A stretch of 27,585 nt of DNA, taken from the NCBI GenBank assembly GCA_002478575.1, contig DLOX01000015.1, positions 1-27,585 on the forward strand, read 5' to 3'. Below the pieces are notes generated by a model. It had not been told where the DNA came from. It searched no databases and worked only from the letters and a program-made list of their open reading frames with translations. Origin of the DNA: Sphingomonadales bacterium UBA7473. GTDB taxonomy: Bacteria; Pseudomonadota; Alphaproteobacteria; Sphingomonadales; Sphingomonadaceae. Made by a program: the position numbers and the translations under genes. Shown piece after piece: positions 7,320 through 15,414 of the stretch; within the stretch, counting starts at the first letter, position 1, and each line of letters begins with the position of its first letter.

Positions 7320-9113
7320 ATGCCAAGCTATACCGCGCCTGTTCGCGATACGAAGTTCGTGATCGATCATGTGATTGGGCTGGATCGCTATGCCAATTTG
7401 CCCGGCTTTGAAAATGCGTCCGCTGATATGGTCGATGCGATCCTGACCGAAGGCGGCAAGTTCATGGGCGAGGTATTGGCTCCCCTCAATGCTGTGGGCG
7501 ACAAAGAGGGCTGCACCCGCCATCCGGACGCCAGCGTTACCACGCCGACGGGATTCAAAGAAGCCTATAAGGCCTATATCGAAGCAGGCTGGACGACGCT
7601 TGGAGCGCCAGAGAGTGTCGGCGGCCAAGCGCTGCCGCACATCATCTCAAGCGCGATCGAAGAATATCAAATGGCCGCCAATCAAGCCTTTGCCATGTAT
7701 CCGGGGCTCACTCAGGCCGCCGTCTCTGCGATTCTGGTCGCGGGGTCTGACGAGCAAAAGGCGCTTTATGTGCCGAAGATGGTCTCAGGCGCTTGGGGCG
7801 GGACGATGAACTTGACGGAACCGCATTGCGGGACTGATCTCGGCCTTCTCAAAACCAAAGCCGAACCCCAGGCGGATGGCAGCTACAAGCTGACCGGCAC
7901 GAAAATCTTCATCTCATCCGGTGAGCATGACCTAACTGAGAATATCATTCATTTGGTGCTTGCGAAAACGCCGGGCGCGCCGGACAGCACCAAAGGCATT
8001 TCGCTCTTCATCGTGCCTAAGTATTTGTTGAACGCTGACGGGAGCATTGGGGAGCGCAATGCCGTCTCTTGCGGTTCCATCGAGCATAAGATGGGTATCC
8101 ATGGCAATTCCACCTGCGTCATGAACTATGACGGTGCGACGGGCTATATGGTGGGTGAGGAGTTTAAAGGCCTTGCTGGCATGTTCGTGATGATGAACGC
8201 CGCGCGATTGGGCGTTGGCATTCAGGGCCTTGCTCAGGCTGATGTCGCGTTCCAGAATGCAGTCATTTACGCCAAGGATCGTCGTCAGGGTCGGTCTCTG
8301 ACGGGTGCGAAAGAGCCTGAAAAGCCCGCCGACACATTGTTCGTCCACCCCGACGTCCGCCGCATGTTGATGGAAGCGAAGGCCTTCACTGAAGGTATGC
8401 GCGCTTTCTGCCTTTGGGCGGCACTCCAAGCTGATTTGGCGCACAAAGCACAGACCGAGGAAGAGCGGCAAACCGCCGATGATCTGCTTGGCCTGTTGAC
8501 GCCTGTGCTCAAAGGCTATGGCACTGACAAAGGCTATGATGTCGCCACCGCCATGCAACAAATTTATGGCGGCCATGGCTATATTGACGAATGGGGCATG
8601 GGGCAGTTCGTCCGCGATGCGCGCATCAATATGATCTATGAAGGCGCCAATGGTGTGCAAGCGCTTGACCTTGTCGGCCGCAAGCTGCCTTCCAAGGGCG
8701 GACGCGCTGTGCAGCTTTTCTTCGCAACGGTTGGTCAAGAGATTGCCGCCGCAAAAGCTGTGCCTGAATTGGAAGCCTTTGCCTCAGCCCTCGAAAAGGC
8801 CATGGGCGATATGCAGTCCGGCACGATGTGGCTGATGGCCAATGGCATGACCAATCCGGACAATGCAGGCGCTGGATCGCATCATTTCATGCACATCACT
8901 GGGCTCGTCACGCTTGGGCTGATGTGGCTGCGGATGGCAACGGCGGCACAAGCGGCACTGTCCAGCGGCGACAGCGATCCTGCCTTCATGCAAGCCAAAT
9001 TGCTCACCGCGCGCTTCTTTGCAGAGCGAATGCTACCCGATACGGCAGCGCTGCTTACCAAAATGCAAGGCGGGGCGGATGTTATCATGGCCATGCCCGT
9101 TGAGGCGTTTTAG
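7320..9113 (+). CDS. Acyl-CoA dehydrogenase (large, DmdC/FadE-like type)
   Basis: A 597-residue FAD enzyme expected to make the 2,3 double bond in an acyl-CoA. It has the ACAD N-terminal domain, the FAD-binding middle part (TMNLTEPHCGTDLGLLKT, then GTKIFISSGEHD), and the C-terminal motif QQIYGGHGYIDEWGMGQ followed by IYEGANGVQALDLVG, whose Glu (about 441) aligns with the catalytic base. About 130 extra residues at the C-terminus mark the 3-methylmercaptopropionyl-CoA dehydrogenase-like group; its members take various short or medium acyl-CoAs, so the substrate is not assigned. GGAG lies 6 bases before the ATG. It is downstream of the MerR gene and 18 bases upstream of the alpha/beta hydrolase gene. 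Confidence 0.92.
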   Translation: MPSYTAPVRDTKFVIDHVIGLDRYANLPGFENASADMVDAILTEGGKFMGEVLAPLNAVGDKEGCTRHPDASVTTPTGFKEAYKAYIEAGWTTLGAPESVGGQALPHIISSAIEEYQMAANQAFAMYPGLTQAAVSAILVAGSDEQKALYVPKMVSGAWGGTMNLTEPHCGTDLGLLKTKAEPQADGSYKLTGTKIFISSGEHDLTENIIHLVLAKTPGAPDSTKGISLFIVPKYLLNADGSIGERNAVSCGSIEHKMGIHGNSTCVMNYDGATGYMVGEEFKGLAGMFVMMNAARLGVGIQGLAQADVAFQNAVIYAKDRRQGRSLTGAKEPEKPADTLFVHPDVRRMLMEAKAFTEGMRAFCLWAALQADLAHKAQTEEERQTADDLLGLLTPVLKGYGTDKGYDVATAMQQIYGGHGYIDEWGMGQFVRDARINMIYEGANGVQALDLVGRKLPSKGGRAVQLFFATVGQEIAAAKAVPELEAFASALEKAMGDMQSGTMWLMANGMTNPDNAGAGSHHFMHITGLVTLGLMWLRMATAAQAALSSGDSDPAFMQAKLLTARFFAERMLPDTAALLTKMQGGADVIMAMPVEAF

Positions 9114-9131
9114 TTTGGGCGGCCTCGCCCG

Positions 9132-10013
9132 ATGAAATGGGCCATCCTGTTCCTAGTCATCCTAGGCGCTGCGCTGTTCGCTTTTACGCGGATGGTGGCA
9201 GCGCCCAACCAGCTCGACTATCTGAACGCAGTCTGGCCGGGTGATAGCGGGGTTGAACGAGTCGGCGATGGCATCACCTTCAGTGAGAAGACGGGTCTGA
9301 AGCTCGACATCTGGGCCAAACCGGATGGCACAGCGAAAAAGCCGGTCATCATCTTCTTCTATGGCGGCGGCTGGGCCAATGGAGAGCGCACTCACTACGG
9401 CTTTGCGGGCAAGGCGTTCGCGACGAAAGATTTTATCGCGGTTCTGCCTGACTATCGCAAAGTGCCGACTGTGCGCTTTCCCGCCTTTGTTGAAGATGGC
9501 GCTGAAGCCGTCAAATGGGTGCGAGACAATATCAGCCGCTATGGCGGAGACCCGGCGCGGATCACGCTCTCAGGCCATTCGGCAGGCGCCCATATCGCGA
9601 TGATGCTGACGCTCGATCAACATTATCTGAGCGATCTTGGCGTTGATCCAAAGATCATCCGCGCCACAGTTGGTCTCTCTGGCCCCTATGATTTCCTGCC
9701 GCTCGATAGCAAAAGATCGATCAACGCCATGTCCCAATGGCCACGGCTGGAGGAAACGCAGCCCATCCATTTCGCCCGCGCCGATGCCCCGCCGATCATG
9801 GTGGTGACCAGCACGCGGGACGATACGGTCAAACCGCGCAACGCTATTCTCCTTTCAGAGAAGCTTCACAGCCTCGGCGCCTATGTCGATTTCCGCGTCT
9901 ATGCCGATCTAAACCATGAGGAAGTGGTAATGGGGCTGTCCAAACCCTTCCGTGGCAAAGCCCCCGTTCTGGACACGGCAGCGGCTTTTCTGAAAGAACA
10001 TAGCCAACCATAA
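9132..10013 (+). CDS. Alpha/beta hydrolase, membrane-anchored esterase-like (HSL/BD-FAE type)
   Basis: A 293-residue hydrolase with an N-terminal hydrophobic segment (residues 3-20, WAILFLVILGAALFAFT) that acts as an anchor or uncleaved signal. The oxyanion motif is YGGGW (77-81), the nucleophile is Ser150 in GHSAG, and the acid and base are probably Asp230 or Asp231 (STRDD) and His262 (DLNHEE). This is the pattern of carboxylesterases and kynurenine-formamidase-like enzymes of the hormone-sensitive-lipase group. It starts 18 bases after the acyl-CoA dehydrogenase gene and is followed 18 bases later by the next one, so it is in the same operon and may release an acid that is later activated to a CoA ester; that role is inference. 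Confidence 0.88.
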   Translation: MKWAILFLVILGAALFAFTRMVAAPNQLDYLNAVWPGDSGVERVGDGITFSEKTGLKLDIWAKPDGTAKKPVIIFFYGGGWANGERTHYGFAGKAFATKDFIAVLPDYRKVPTVRFPAFVEDGAEAVKWVRDNISRYGGDPARITLSGHSAGAHIAMMLTLDQHYLSDLGVDPKIIRATVGLSGPYDFLPLDSKRSINAMSQWPRLEETQPIHFARADAPPIMVVTSTRDDTVKPRNAILLSEKLHSLGAYVDFRVYADLNHEEVVMGLSKPFRGKAPVLDTAAAFLKEHSQP

Positions 10014-10031
10014 AAGCGAGAGGAGCCTGCC

Positions 10032-11132
10032 ATGCTGACCAAAGGGGATGACTATCCCATCCACCAGACGCCAGAGCCAATCGCTTTTTCGGGCACGGAT
10101 CGGAATTTTTATGATCGCTATTTCTTCTGCGCCTATCTGCCCGATGGCAGCGGTTATTGCGCGGGGGCTTTTGGTATCTATCCGCATTTGAATGTTGCGG
10201 ATGCGCATTTTTCGGTTGTCCGCGATGGCGTGCAGCATTGCGTTCATGCCTCGCGCTTGTTGGGTATGGAACGGATGGATTTGGTGGTGGGACCGATCAG
10301 CATTTCAGTGATCGAGCCACTGATGGTCGTGAGGCTGACCATTGCCGACCATGAGGGAATTTCTGCAGAACTCACCTTCGCAGGCCGCAGCGAACCCATC
10401 ATGGAACCGCGCTTCACCCGCCGCCAAGGGCCGCGGCTGTTCATGGATGTAACCCGCTTCACGCAAAACTGCCGCGTGTCCGGCTGGGTCTCCGTTGATG
10501 GCAAGCGTCAGGATTATGAAGGCGGACTTGGCACGCGGGATCGCAGCTGGGGTATCCGGCCCATTGGTGCGGCCGATGCTCAGCCCGCTGTCCCCATGGT
10601 CATGCCGCAATTTTATTGGCTTTGGGCGCCAACCCATTTCCCCAACCTCTCGCTCTTTGATCATGTGAATGAGGATGAAAGCGGAGCGCCGTGGAACCGG
10701 CGGGCAAGCCTGATGCTCGATGGCGCGAAGCAGAATGAAGGCCTCCATCTGAGCGAGGATAAGTTCAGCATCGATTGGCAAACGGGCAAGCGCCATGCCG
10801 CGAGCGCAGCACTTGATTGCATCGATGCCCAGGGCCGAGCACATCGCGTCACATGGGAGCCCATTGCGACCTTCCAGATGAAGGGTATTGGCTATGGCCA
10901 CCCCAATTGGGGCCATGGCGGATGGAAGGGCGAGTTGGCTGTTGAGCGCGAAGATTTCCGGCCCGATGAGCTGGATCCTTTGCTTCTTCCCCATCTTCAC
11001 ATTCAGGCGCTCGCCAAGGCGCGGCACGAAAGCGCAGATGCATCATCCGATGGCATTGGCATTGTGGAGCAGCTGGTGATTGGCCCACATGGCCCCAGTG
11101 GCTTTGTTGGGTTGAATGACGGGAAGGCATAG
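10032..11132 (+). CDS. Conserved protein of unknown function, possibly CrtC/AttH-like
   Basis: A 366-residue soluble protein without signal peptide or membrane segment. It is rich in aromatic and beta-prone stretches (FYDRYFFCAYLPDGSGY, RDRSWGIRPIG, PQFYWLWAPTHF, GYGHPNWGHGGWKGEL). The RDRSWGIR motif and two-halved beta layout recall the CrtC/AttH-like calycin superfamily (carotenoid hydratase relatives and the DUF7064/7065 type proteins), but I cannot prove the match by eye. AGAGGAG lies 8 bases before the ATG. It is 18 bases downstream of the hydrolase gene, so it probably works in the same pathway, perhaps on a lipophilic or terpenoid substrate. The function is not known. Confidence 0.75.
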   Translation: MLTKGDDYPIHQTPEPIAFSGTDRNFYDRYFFCAYLPDGSGYCAGAFGIYPHLNVADAHFSVVRDGVQHCVHASRLLGMERMDLVVGPISISVIEPLMVVRLTIADHEGISAELTFAGRSEPIMEPRFTRRQGPRLFMDVTRFTQNCRVSGWVSVDGKRQDYEGGLGTRDRSWGIRPIGAADAQPAVPMVMPQFYWLWAPTHFPNLSLFDHVNEDESGAPWNRRASLMLDGAKQNEGLHLSEDKFSIDWQTGKRHAASAALDCIDAQGRAHRVTWEPIATFQMKGIGYGHPNWGHGGWKGELAVEREDFRPDELDPLLLPHLHIQALAKARHESADASSDGIGIVEQLVIGPHGPSGFVGLNDGKA

Positions 11133-11215
11133 CTTTGGACTTTGGCACTAGCAAAAATCGCGGGACCTAAGGTCGGGGCTAGACAGGGGATAGCATCGCG
11201 TTAATCGCAATCTCC

Positions 11216-12199
11216 ATGACTATGCCATCTATCCTGTCTCGCCTGCGCATTCCCGTCATCGGGTCTCCGCTCTTCATCGTCTCTGGCCCGGAACTGGTGA
11301 TTGCCCAGTGTAAAGCGGGGATCGTCGGATCCTTCCCGGCCCTCAATGCTCGGCCGCAAACGCTTCTCGATGAGTGGCTGCACCAGATCACGGAAGAATT
11401 GGCGGCATGGAACCGCGACAATCCCGATACACCTGCTGCACCTTATGCGGTCAACCAGATCGTCCATAAATCAAACGACCGCTTAGACGCCGACATTGCA
11501 ACCTGCGCCAAATGGCAAGTGCCGATCACCATCACCTCATTGGGTGCTCGCGAAGATCTGAACACTGCGGTGCGCAATTGGGGCGGCATCACGCTTCACG
11601 ATGTCATCAACGATCGCTTCGCTCGTAAGGCGATTGAAAAGGGCGCTGATGGCTTGATCCCCGTCGCCACCGGCGCAGGCGGCCATGCAGGAACCTTGTC
11701 GCCCTTCGCGTTCGTTGCTGAGCTGCGTGAGTGGTTTGATGGCCCCATCGCGTTGTCGGGCGCGATTGCCTGCGGCACGTCCATCCTGGCCGCTCAAGCG
11801 GCGGGCGCGGATTTGGCTTATATCGGATCGCCCTTCATCGCGACTGCCGAAGCCCGCGCGACCGATGGTTACAAGAATGGCATCGTTGAGGGCAGCGCGT
11901 CTGACATTGTCTATTCCAACCTCTTCACGGGCGTGCATGGCAATTATCTGCGCGGTTCCATCGTCGCAGCCGGCCTCGACCCAGACAATCTGCCCGAAAG
12001 CGACCCATCAAAGATGAACTTTGGCTCCGGCGGAAATACCGAAGCCAAAGCATGGAAGGATATTTGGGGATCAGGCCAAGGCATTGGATCGATCAAGGCC
12101 GTCCGCCCCGTGGGCGACTATATCAGCCAGCTGGAACGCGAATATCATGCCGCTGTTGCCGATCTGGCCGCACGGACCAACTATAAGAGCTGGAACTAG
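11216..12199 (+). CDS. Nitronate monooxygenase-like FMN enzyme (NPD family)
   Basis: A 327-residue TIM-barrel flavoprotein of the 2-nitropropane dioxygenase/nitronate monooxygenase family. The FMN-phosphate motif GAGGHAG is at 153-159, with His157 at the place of the general base. The start RLRIPVIGSPLFIVSG and the tail end (GSGGNTEAKAWKDIWGSGQGIG) are typical. Known members oxidise alkyl nitronates such as propionate-3-nitronate; many paralogues have unknown substrates, and some act as enoyl reductases. No good Shine-Dalgarno is seen; ATG 11222 is a possible alternative start. The 83-base gap after the previous gene means it may have its own promoter, although it is on the same strand as the MerR-led set. 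Confidence 0.88.
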   Translation: MTMPSILSRLRIPVIGSPLFIVSGPELVIAQCKAGIVGSFPALNARPQTLLDEWLHQITEELAAWNRDNPDTPAAPYAVNQIVHKSNDRLDADIATCAKWQVPITITSLGAREDLNTAVRNWGGITLHDVINDRFARKAIEKGADGLIPVATGAGGHAGTLSPFAFVAELREWFDGPIALSGAIACGTSILAAQAAGADLAYIGSPFIATAEARATDGYKNGIVEGSASDIVYSNLFTGVHGNYLRGSIVAAGLDPDNLPESDPSKMNFGSGGNTEAKAWKDIWGSGQGIGSIKAVRPVGDYISQLEREYHAAVADLAARTNYKSWN

Positions 12200-12218
12200 A
12201 CTTTGGTTTAAGCAGGCT

Positions 12219-12315
12219 GTCACCCCGGACTTGATCCGGGGTCCATGCCTCACTGCTTAGTCCTGCTTGCTGGCTGGAAATCGAGGCATAGATTCCGGGT
12301 CAAGCCCGGAATGAC
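12219..12315. repeat. Palindromic extragenic repeat, family A copy 1
   Basis: A 97-base imperfect inverted repeat. The ends (GTCACCCCGGACTTGATCC and the complement of GGGTCAAGCCCGGAATGAC) pair with each other, and each end also contains its own small hairpin (CCCCGGA-CTTGA-TCCGGGG and CCGGG-TCAAG-CCCGG). CCATGCCT and AGGCATAG further in extend the long stem. It lies between convergent genes and may help end both transcripts. Copies 2 and 3 are at 25259-25376 and 25952-26061. Confidence 0.9.
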
Positions 12316-12329
12316 GGCTACTAATTTGC

Positions 12330-13154
12330 CTATTTCTTTGGCTTGACGAATTTCAGCGTCATGCGATCGCTTTCGCCAATTGCGGCAAATTTGGCGCGAT
12401 CCGTGTCACCTTCAGCGAACCTTGGTGGAAGCGTCCAAACACCCTTTGGATAGTCCTTTGTATCTTTAGGGTTGGCATTGATTTCGCTTGAGCCTGCGAA
12501 CTTGAACCCAGCTTGTTCGGCAAGTTTGCGAACAGTCGAAACCTTCACATAGCCGCTCTTGCGTTCACGCTCTGCGTCCGCACTCTCGCCAAGCCGATGA
12601 TCTTCGATGCCGAGCACGCCGCCGGGTTTCAGCATAGCATAAATTTCCTTGAACGCGGCTTCGCTATAGTCGGCATTTTCAGGGTGGCCGCTGCCCATCT
12701 TGAAATTGTGGACATTGCGGAATGTTAGCACGACATCGGCACTACCCGGCGCGACGGGTGTTCCGCCCCCGATGATGACGGGAAAATTTGCAACCTGAAC
12801 GTTACTGTAGACGGCATTGGTCGCCAAAAATTTCTTCACATTCTCAGTTCCGCGCATCGGCGGAGCGACTGTCAGTGTGCCTTTGTCCTTCAAATAAGGC
12901 GCAAGGATTTCAGTATACCAGCCGCCAGAGGGCCAAAGCTCAACCACTTTGTCAGTGGGCTTCACGCCAAAGAAAGCGAGCGTCTGGGCAGGATTGCGAT
13001 ACTTATCGCGCGCGACATTGGCTGCTGTGCGCGTCGGAGCGTTGACGGCCGCTGCCAGCGCCGGTGCGGGCTTGGCTGGCTTTGCCATCAGCACAGGCGC
13101 GGCAAGGCCCATCGCGCAGCCAATGATGAAAGCGGATGTAATGATGCGACTCAT
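12330..13154 (-). CDS. Exported class I SAM methyltransferase-like protein
   Basis: A 274-residue protein starting with a signal peptide (MSRIITSAFIIGCAMGLAAP, cut near residue 24), followed by a Rossmann methyltransferase-like domain: motif I VVELWPSGGWYTEIL (70-84), a motif IV-like strand DVVLTFRNVHNF (140-151) and the post-loop LKPGGVLGIEDHR. It resembles the predicted methyltransferase group COG4798, whose members often carry signal peptides. The usual ExGxGxG of motif I is changed to ELWPSGGW, and SAM is not expected in the periplasm, so the activity is uncertain. GGAGA, part of a TCTCCATGGAGA palindrome (13161-13172), lies 6 bases before the ATG. The gene follows the small cold-shock cluster but need not belong to it. 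Confidence 0.8.
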   Translation of the reverse strand: MSRIITSAFIIGCAMGLAAPVLMAKPAKPAPALAAAVNAPTRTAANVARDKYRNPAQTLAFFGVKPTDKVVELWPSGGWYTEILAPYLKDKGTLTVAPPMRGTENVKKFLATNAVYSNVQVANFPVIIGGGTPVAPGSADVVLTFRNVHNFKMGSGHPENADYSEAAFKEIYAMLKPGGVLGIEDHRLGESADAERERKSGYVKVSTVRKLAEQAGFKFAGSSEINANPKDTKDYPKGVWTLPPRFAEGDTDRAKFAAIGESDRMTLKFVKPKK

Positions 13155-13215
13155 AGAAAGTCTCCATGGAGATTTAGGTAGGGGAAACTCTCAATCCGCC
13201 AAATCGCGTCTTCAA

Positions 13216-13422
13216 TCAAGCCTGTTCGGCGAGCGCAAGCATATCCGCCTTGTGCGCCGCAGCTGTAGCGCGCGATTCATTGGTTCGCTCAATCTTGTCA
13301 GCCATAGCAAGCCAGGCCTCACGAGACCGTAAATGCCGTTCGCGGACATTGTCCAGCCGTGTCTCGCTCGCGTCTTTGGCGCACTGCTCTGCGCGGGCAA
13401 GGTAGAATTCCAAGGTGGACAT
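13216..13422 (-). CDS. Small conserved sphingomonad protein, 68 residues
   Basis: A 68-residue, highly charged, probably all-helical protein (STLEFYLARAEQCAKDASET, then RERHLRSREAWLAMADKIER). I recognise the type, ARAxxCxxDAxxATLDNVRERxLRSExAWxAMADK, as a common uncharacterised small protein of sphingomonads. The ATG at 13422 is chosen because AGGGGAG lies 7 bases upstream; the frame extends further upstream, but those residues overlap the IF-1-like gene. It starts 37 bases after that gene and probably shares its mRNA. No function can be given. Confidence 0.75.
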   Translation of the reverse strand: MSTLEFYLARAEQCAKDASETRLDNVRERHLRSREAWLAMADKIERTNESRATAAAHKADMLALAEQA

Positions 13423-13459
13423 TGCCCATCTCCCCTGCTGATGGAATGCAGCCGCAATA

Positions 13460-13720
13460 CTAGCGGTGCTGCACCCGCTTTTGCCCCGGGCCGACGCCAG
13501 GCGTCCGTTCCCGGAAAATGATCCGCCCTTTGGATAAGTCATAGGGCGTCATTTCGACATGAACCCGATCGCCCACGACAGACCGGATACGGAATTTCCG
13601 CATCTTGCCTGCCGTGTAAGCGATGATCCGATGATCATTTTCGAGCATCACGCCGAAACGACCATCCGGGTAAATTTCATCGATAACCCCTTCGAGGGTC
13701 AACAAATCTTCTTTTGCCAC
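13460..13720 (-). CDS. Translation initiation factor IF-1-like protein
   Basis: An 86-residue OB-fold protein beginning (V/M)AKEDLLTLEGVIDEIYPDG and continuing with AYTAGKMRKFRIR, GDRVHVEMTPYDLSKGRI and IFRERTPG, the order found in bacterial IF-1. IF-1 is normally 72 residues; this one has a basic tail of about 14 (PGVGPGQKRVQHR). The GTG at 13720 is taken as start because similarity begins exactly there and because it lies 7 bases after the cold-shock gene's stop; an ATG at 13795 would add 25 unrelated residues that overlap that gene. No Shine-Dalgarno is seen, which fits coupled translation. It may be a paralogue of the main infA, tied to cold-shock expression. Confidence 0.85.
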   Translation of the reverse strand: MAKEDLLTLEGVIDEIYPDGRFGVMLENDHRIIAYTAGKMRKFRIRSVVGDRVHVEMTPYDLSKGRIIFRERTPGVGPGQKRVQHR

Positions 13721-13727
13721 GCGCGGA

Positions 13728-13934
13728 TCAGGCTGCGGACAGATTGACGGCAGAGCTTTTGCCGCGCTGATCGGTTTCAATGTCATAGTTGACACGCTGT
13801 TCTTTGTTCAGCGTGGTCATGCCAGCGCGCTCAACGGCGCTAATGTGTACGAAGCTGTCATTGCCGCCGCCATCGGGCGCGATGAAGCCATAGCCTTTAT
13901 CAGTATTGAAGAATTTTACGGTGCCGACGGGCAT
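13728..13934 (-). CDS. Cold-shock protein (CspA family)
   Basis: A 68-residue single cold-shock domain that binds single-stranded RNA and DNA. RNP1 is seen at residues 13-20 (KGYGFIAP) and RNP2 at 27-32 (SFVHIS); the start MPVGTVKFFNTDKG and the end RGKSSAVNLSAA are typical. AAGGA lies 7 bases before the ATG. The 166 bases upstream hold no gene and may be a long, structured leader, as is usual for csp genes. An IF-1-like gene follows after 7 bases, so both products would be made together. Confidence 0.95.
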   Translation of the reverse strand: MPVGTVKFFNTDKGYGFIAPDGGGNDSFVHISAVERAGMTTLNKEQRVNYDIETDQRGKSSAVNLSAA

Positions 13935-14100
13935 GGGATGTTCCTTTCACGAAACAATAGGGTCCGCCCCGGCAAAAGCACCGGGTCGGGAGCCAGGGTC
14001 GTGTAAAGGAAGCGGTTGCACGTCAAAGACGCGCCTCAATTTCCGTCGCAGGCGACGATAGCGAGACGGTCTTTACGGCAAATAGGGGGAAAGTGCAAAT
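13935..14100 (-). promoter_or_regulatory. Leader region of the cold-shock gene
   Basis: This 166-base gap contains a CCCGG-TGCTTTTG-CCGGG hairpin close to the cold-shock start and a CGTCGC-AG-GCGACG dyad at 14044-14057. TTGACG (about 14026-14021) could be a -35 element, but the -10 is unclear. Structured leaders are typical for csp mRNAs; the role here is inferred. Confidence 0.35.
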
Positions 14101-15414
14101 TTAGGGCTTGAGCAAATCCAATACCGCCAAGGTCATCGCCTCTGTTCCCAATCGAATGGATGGCTCCGGCGCGATCTTGAACAGGGGGCTATGATGGCCA
14201 GCGACTGCAGGGCCGCCTTTCTTTTCAGCATCCAGATCGGCTTGGGGTGTGCCGCCCACGCCGAAATAATAGCCTTTGATATTGAGGCCCGGCGTCACAA
14301 AATAGGTGAAGTCTTCCGCACCCATACCCGCTTGAACGAAAGGCACGACAACACCGGGTCCAAGCGATTTGGCCAGCGAGCTGTTCAAACGCCGAGCAAG
14401 GCCCGCGTCATTGATGGTTGTGGGCGTGCCTTCGCTGACCTTCACCTCAGGCATCTTATCCTTCGGCATCCCATTCAACGTGCCGACGCCTTCGGCCACG
14501 CGCTTGATCGCAGCCAGCAATTGCGCGCGCGTCGCTTCATCATTGGCGCGGACGGTGAGCTGCAAATCGGCGCGATCTGAAATGATGTTATGCTTTGATC
14601 CAGCGTGGATGGCGCCAACAGTAATGACACCTGGACTAAGAGGTGCCCGTTCGCGGCTGATGATGCCTTGCAAGGCCTGCACAAACTGGCTGGCCATATA
14701 GACCGGGTCTTTGCCGGTGTTGGGGCTGGCGCCATGCGCTCCAATGCCATGGATGATCACATCAACCGCGTCAGATGAGCTATATTGAATGCCTTCGGAT
14801 GCTGCGATGGTCCCTGCTTTGAGGCCTGCCGCGACGTGGAAGGCCAGAGCATATTGAGGCTTAGGGAAGCGCGTATAAAGCCCATCCTTCACCATTGCGA
14901 TGGCACCGCCCAGCCGCTCTTCGGCAGGCTGAACAGCAAAAACTACAGTGCCTTTCCACCGCGCCTTGTTGGCAGCGAGCAGCCGCGCTGTGCCAACCAG
15001 CGATGTGATATGCACATCATGGCCACAGGCATGCATCACCGGAAACTCAATCCCATCAACACCAACTTGGCGCACGGTCGACGCATTGGGCAAGCCAGAT
15101 TTTTCTTGCACGGGGAGCCCGTCCATATCGGCGCGGAGAAGCACCACAGGGCCAGCACCATTTTTCATAACGCCCACGACGCCCGTGCCGCCAACCTTCT
15201 CCGTAACTTCCAGTCCGGGAATCGCACGCAGCTCCTGCGCCATTCGGGCTGCCGTCTTTTCTTCCTTGAAAGACAGTTCGGGATTGCGATGGAAATGGTC
15301 CCAAAGCGACGCAAGCGACTTATCATAGTCCGCCTTCACAGCCTTCGAGAATTCCGATTGCGCAAAGGCTGGCGTCGAAGCAAATAAGGCAGCTGCCAGG
15401 GCAAGACCGCGCAT
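14101..15414 (-). CDS. Exported M20 family amidohydrolase (hippurate hydrolase-like)
   Basis: A 437-residue metal-dependent amidohydrolase of the M20D group, which removes N-acyl groups from amino acids such as hippurate or N-acetyl amino acids. A signal peptide (MRGLALAAALFASTPAFA, cleaved before QSEF) puts it in the periplasm. Metal ligands lie in HACGHDVH (128-135) and QPAEE (162-166), with further sites in ALAFHVAAG and in AVAGHHSPLF near the end; the dimerisation domain is in between (about 210-320). The ATG at 15414 shares a base with the stop of the upstream VOC gene (TGATG) and has no Shine-Dalgarno of its own, so translation is probably coupled. Confidence 0.93.
   Translation of the reverse strand: MRGLALAAALFASTPAFAQSEFSKAVKADYDKSLASLWDHFHRNPELSFKEEKTAARMAQELRAIPGLEVTEKVGGTGVVGVMKNGAGPVVLLRADMDGLPVQEKSGLPNASTVRQVGVDGIEFPVMHACGHDVHITSLVGTARLLAANKARWKGTVVFAVQPAEERLGGAIAMVKDGLYTRFPKPQYALAFHVAAGLKAGTIAASEGIQYSSSDAVDVIIHGIGAHGASPNTGKDPVYMASQFVQALQGIISRERAPLSPGVITVGAIHAGSKHNIISDRADLQLTVRANDEATRAQLLAAIKRVAEGVGTLNGMPKDKMPEVKVSEGTPTTINDAGLARRLNSSLAKSLGPGVVVPFVQAGMGAEDFTYFVTPGLNIKGYYFGVGGTPQADLDAEKKGGPAVAGHHSPLFKIAPEPSIRLGTEAMTLAVLDLLKP

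Noticed and set aside
7932..8738. Leftward 268-codon open frame inside the acyl-CoA dehydrogenase gene
   Set aside because: Antisense shadow; rich in His, Arg and Ala as expected from the reverse of a coding frame.
10305..11027. Leftward 240-codon open frame inside the CrtC/AttH-like gene
   Set aside because: Antisense shadow; the rightward frame has a good ribosome site and tight operon spacing.
13161..13172. TCTCCATGGAGA palindrome as an operator
   Set aside because: It contains the ribosome site GGAGA of the methyltransferase-like gene, and 12-base palindromes of this kind arise by chance; no further support.
13423..13542. N-terminal extension of the 68-residue protein
   Set aside because: It overlaps the IF-1-like gene, and a strong ribosome site stands before the ATG at 13422.
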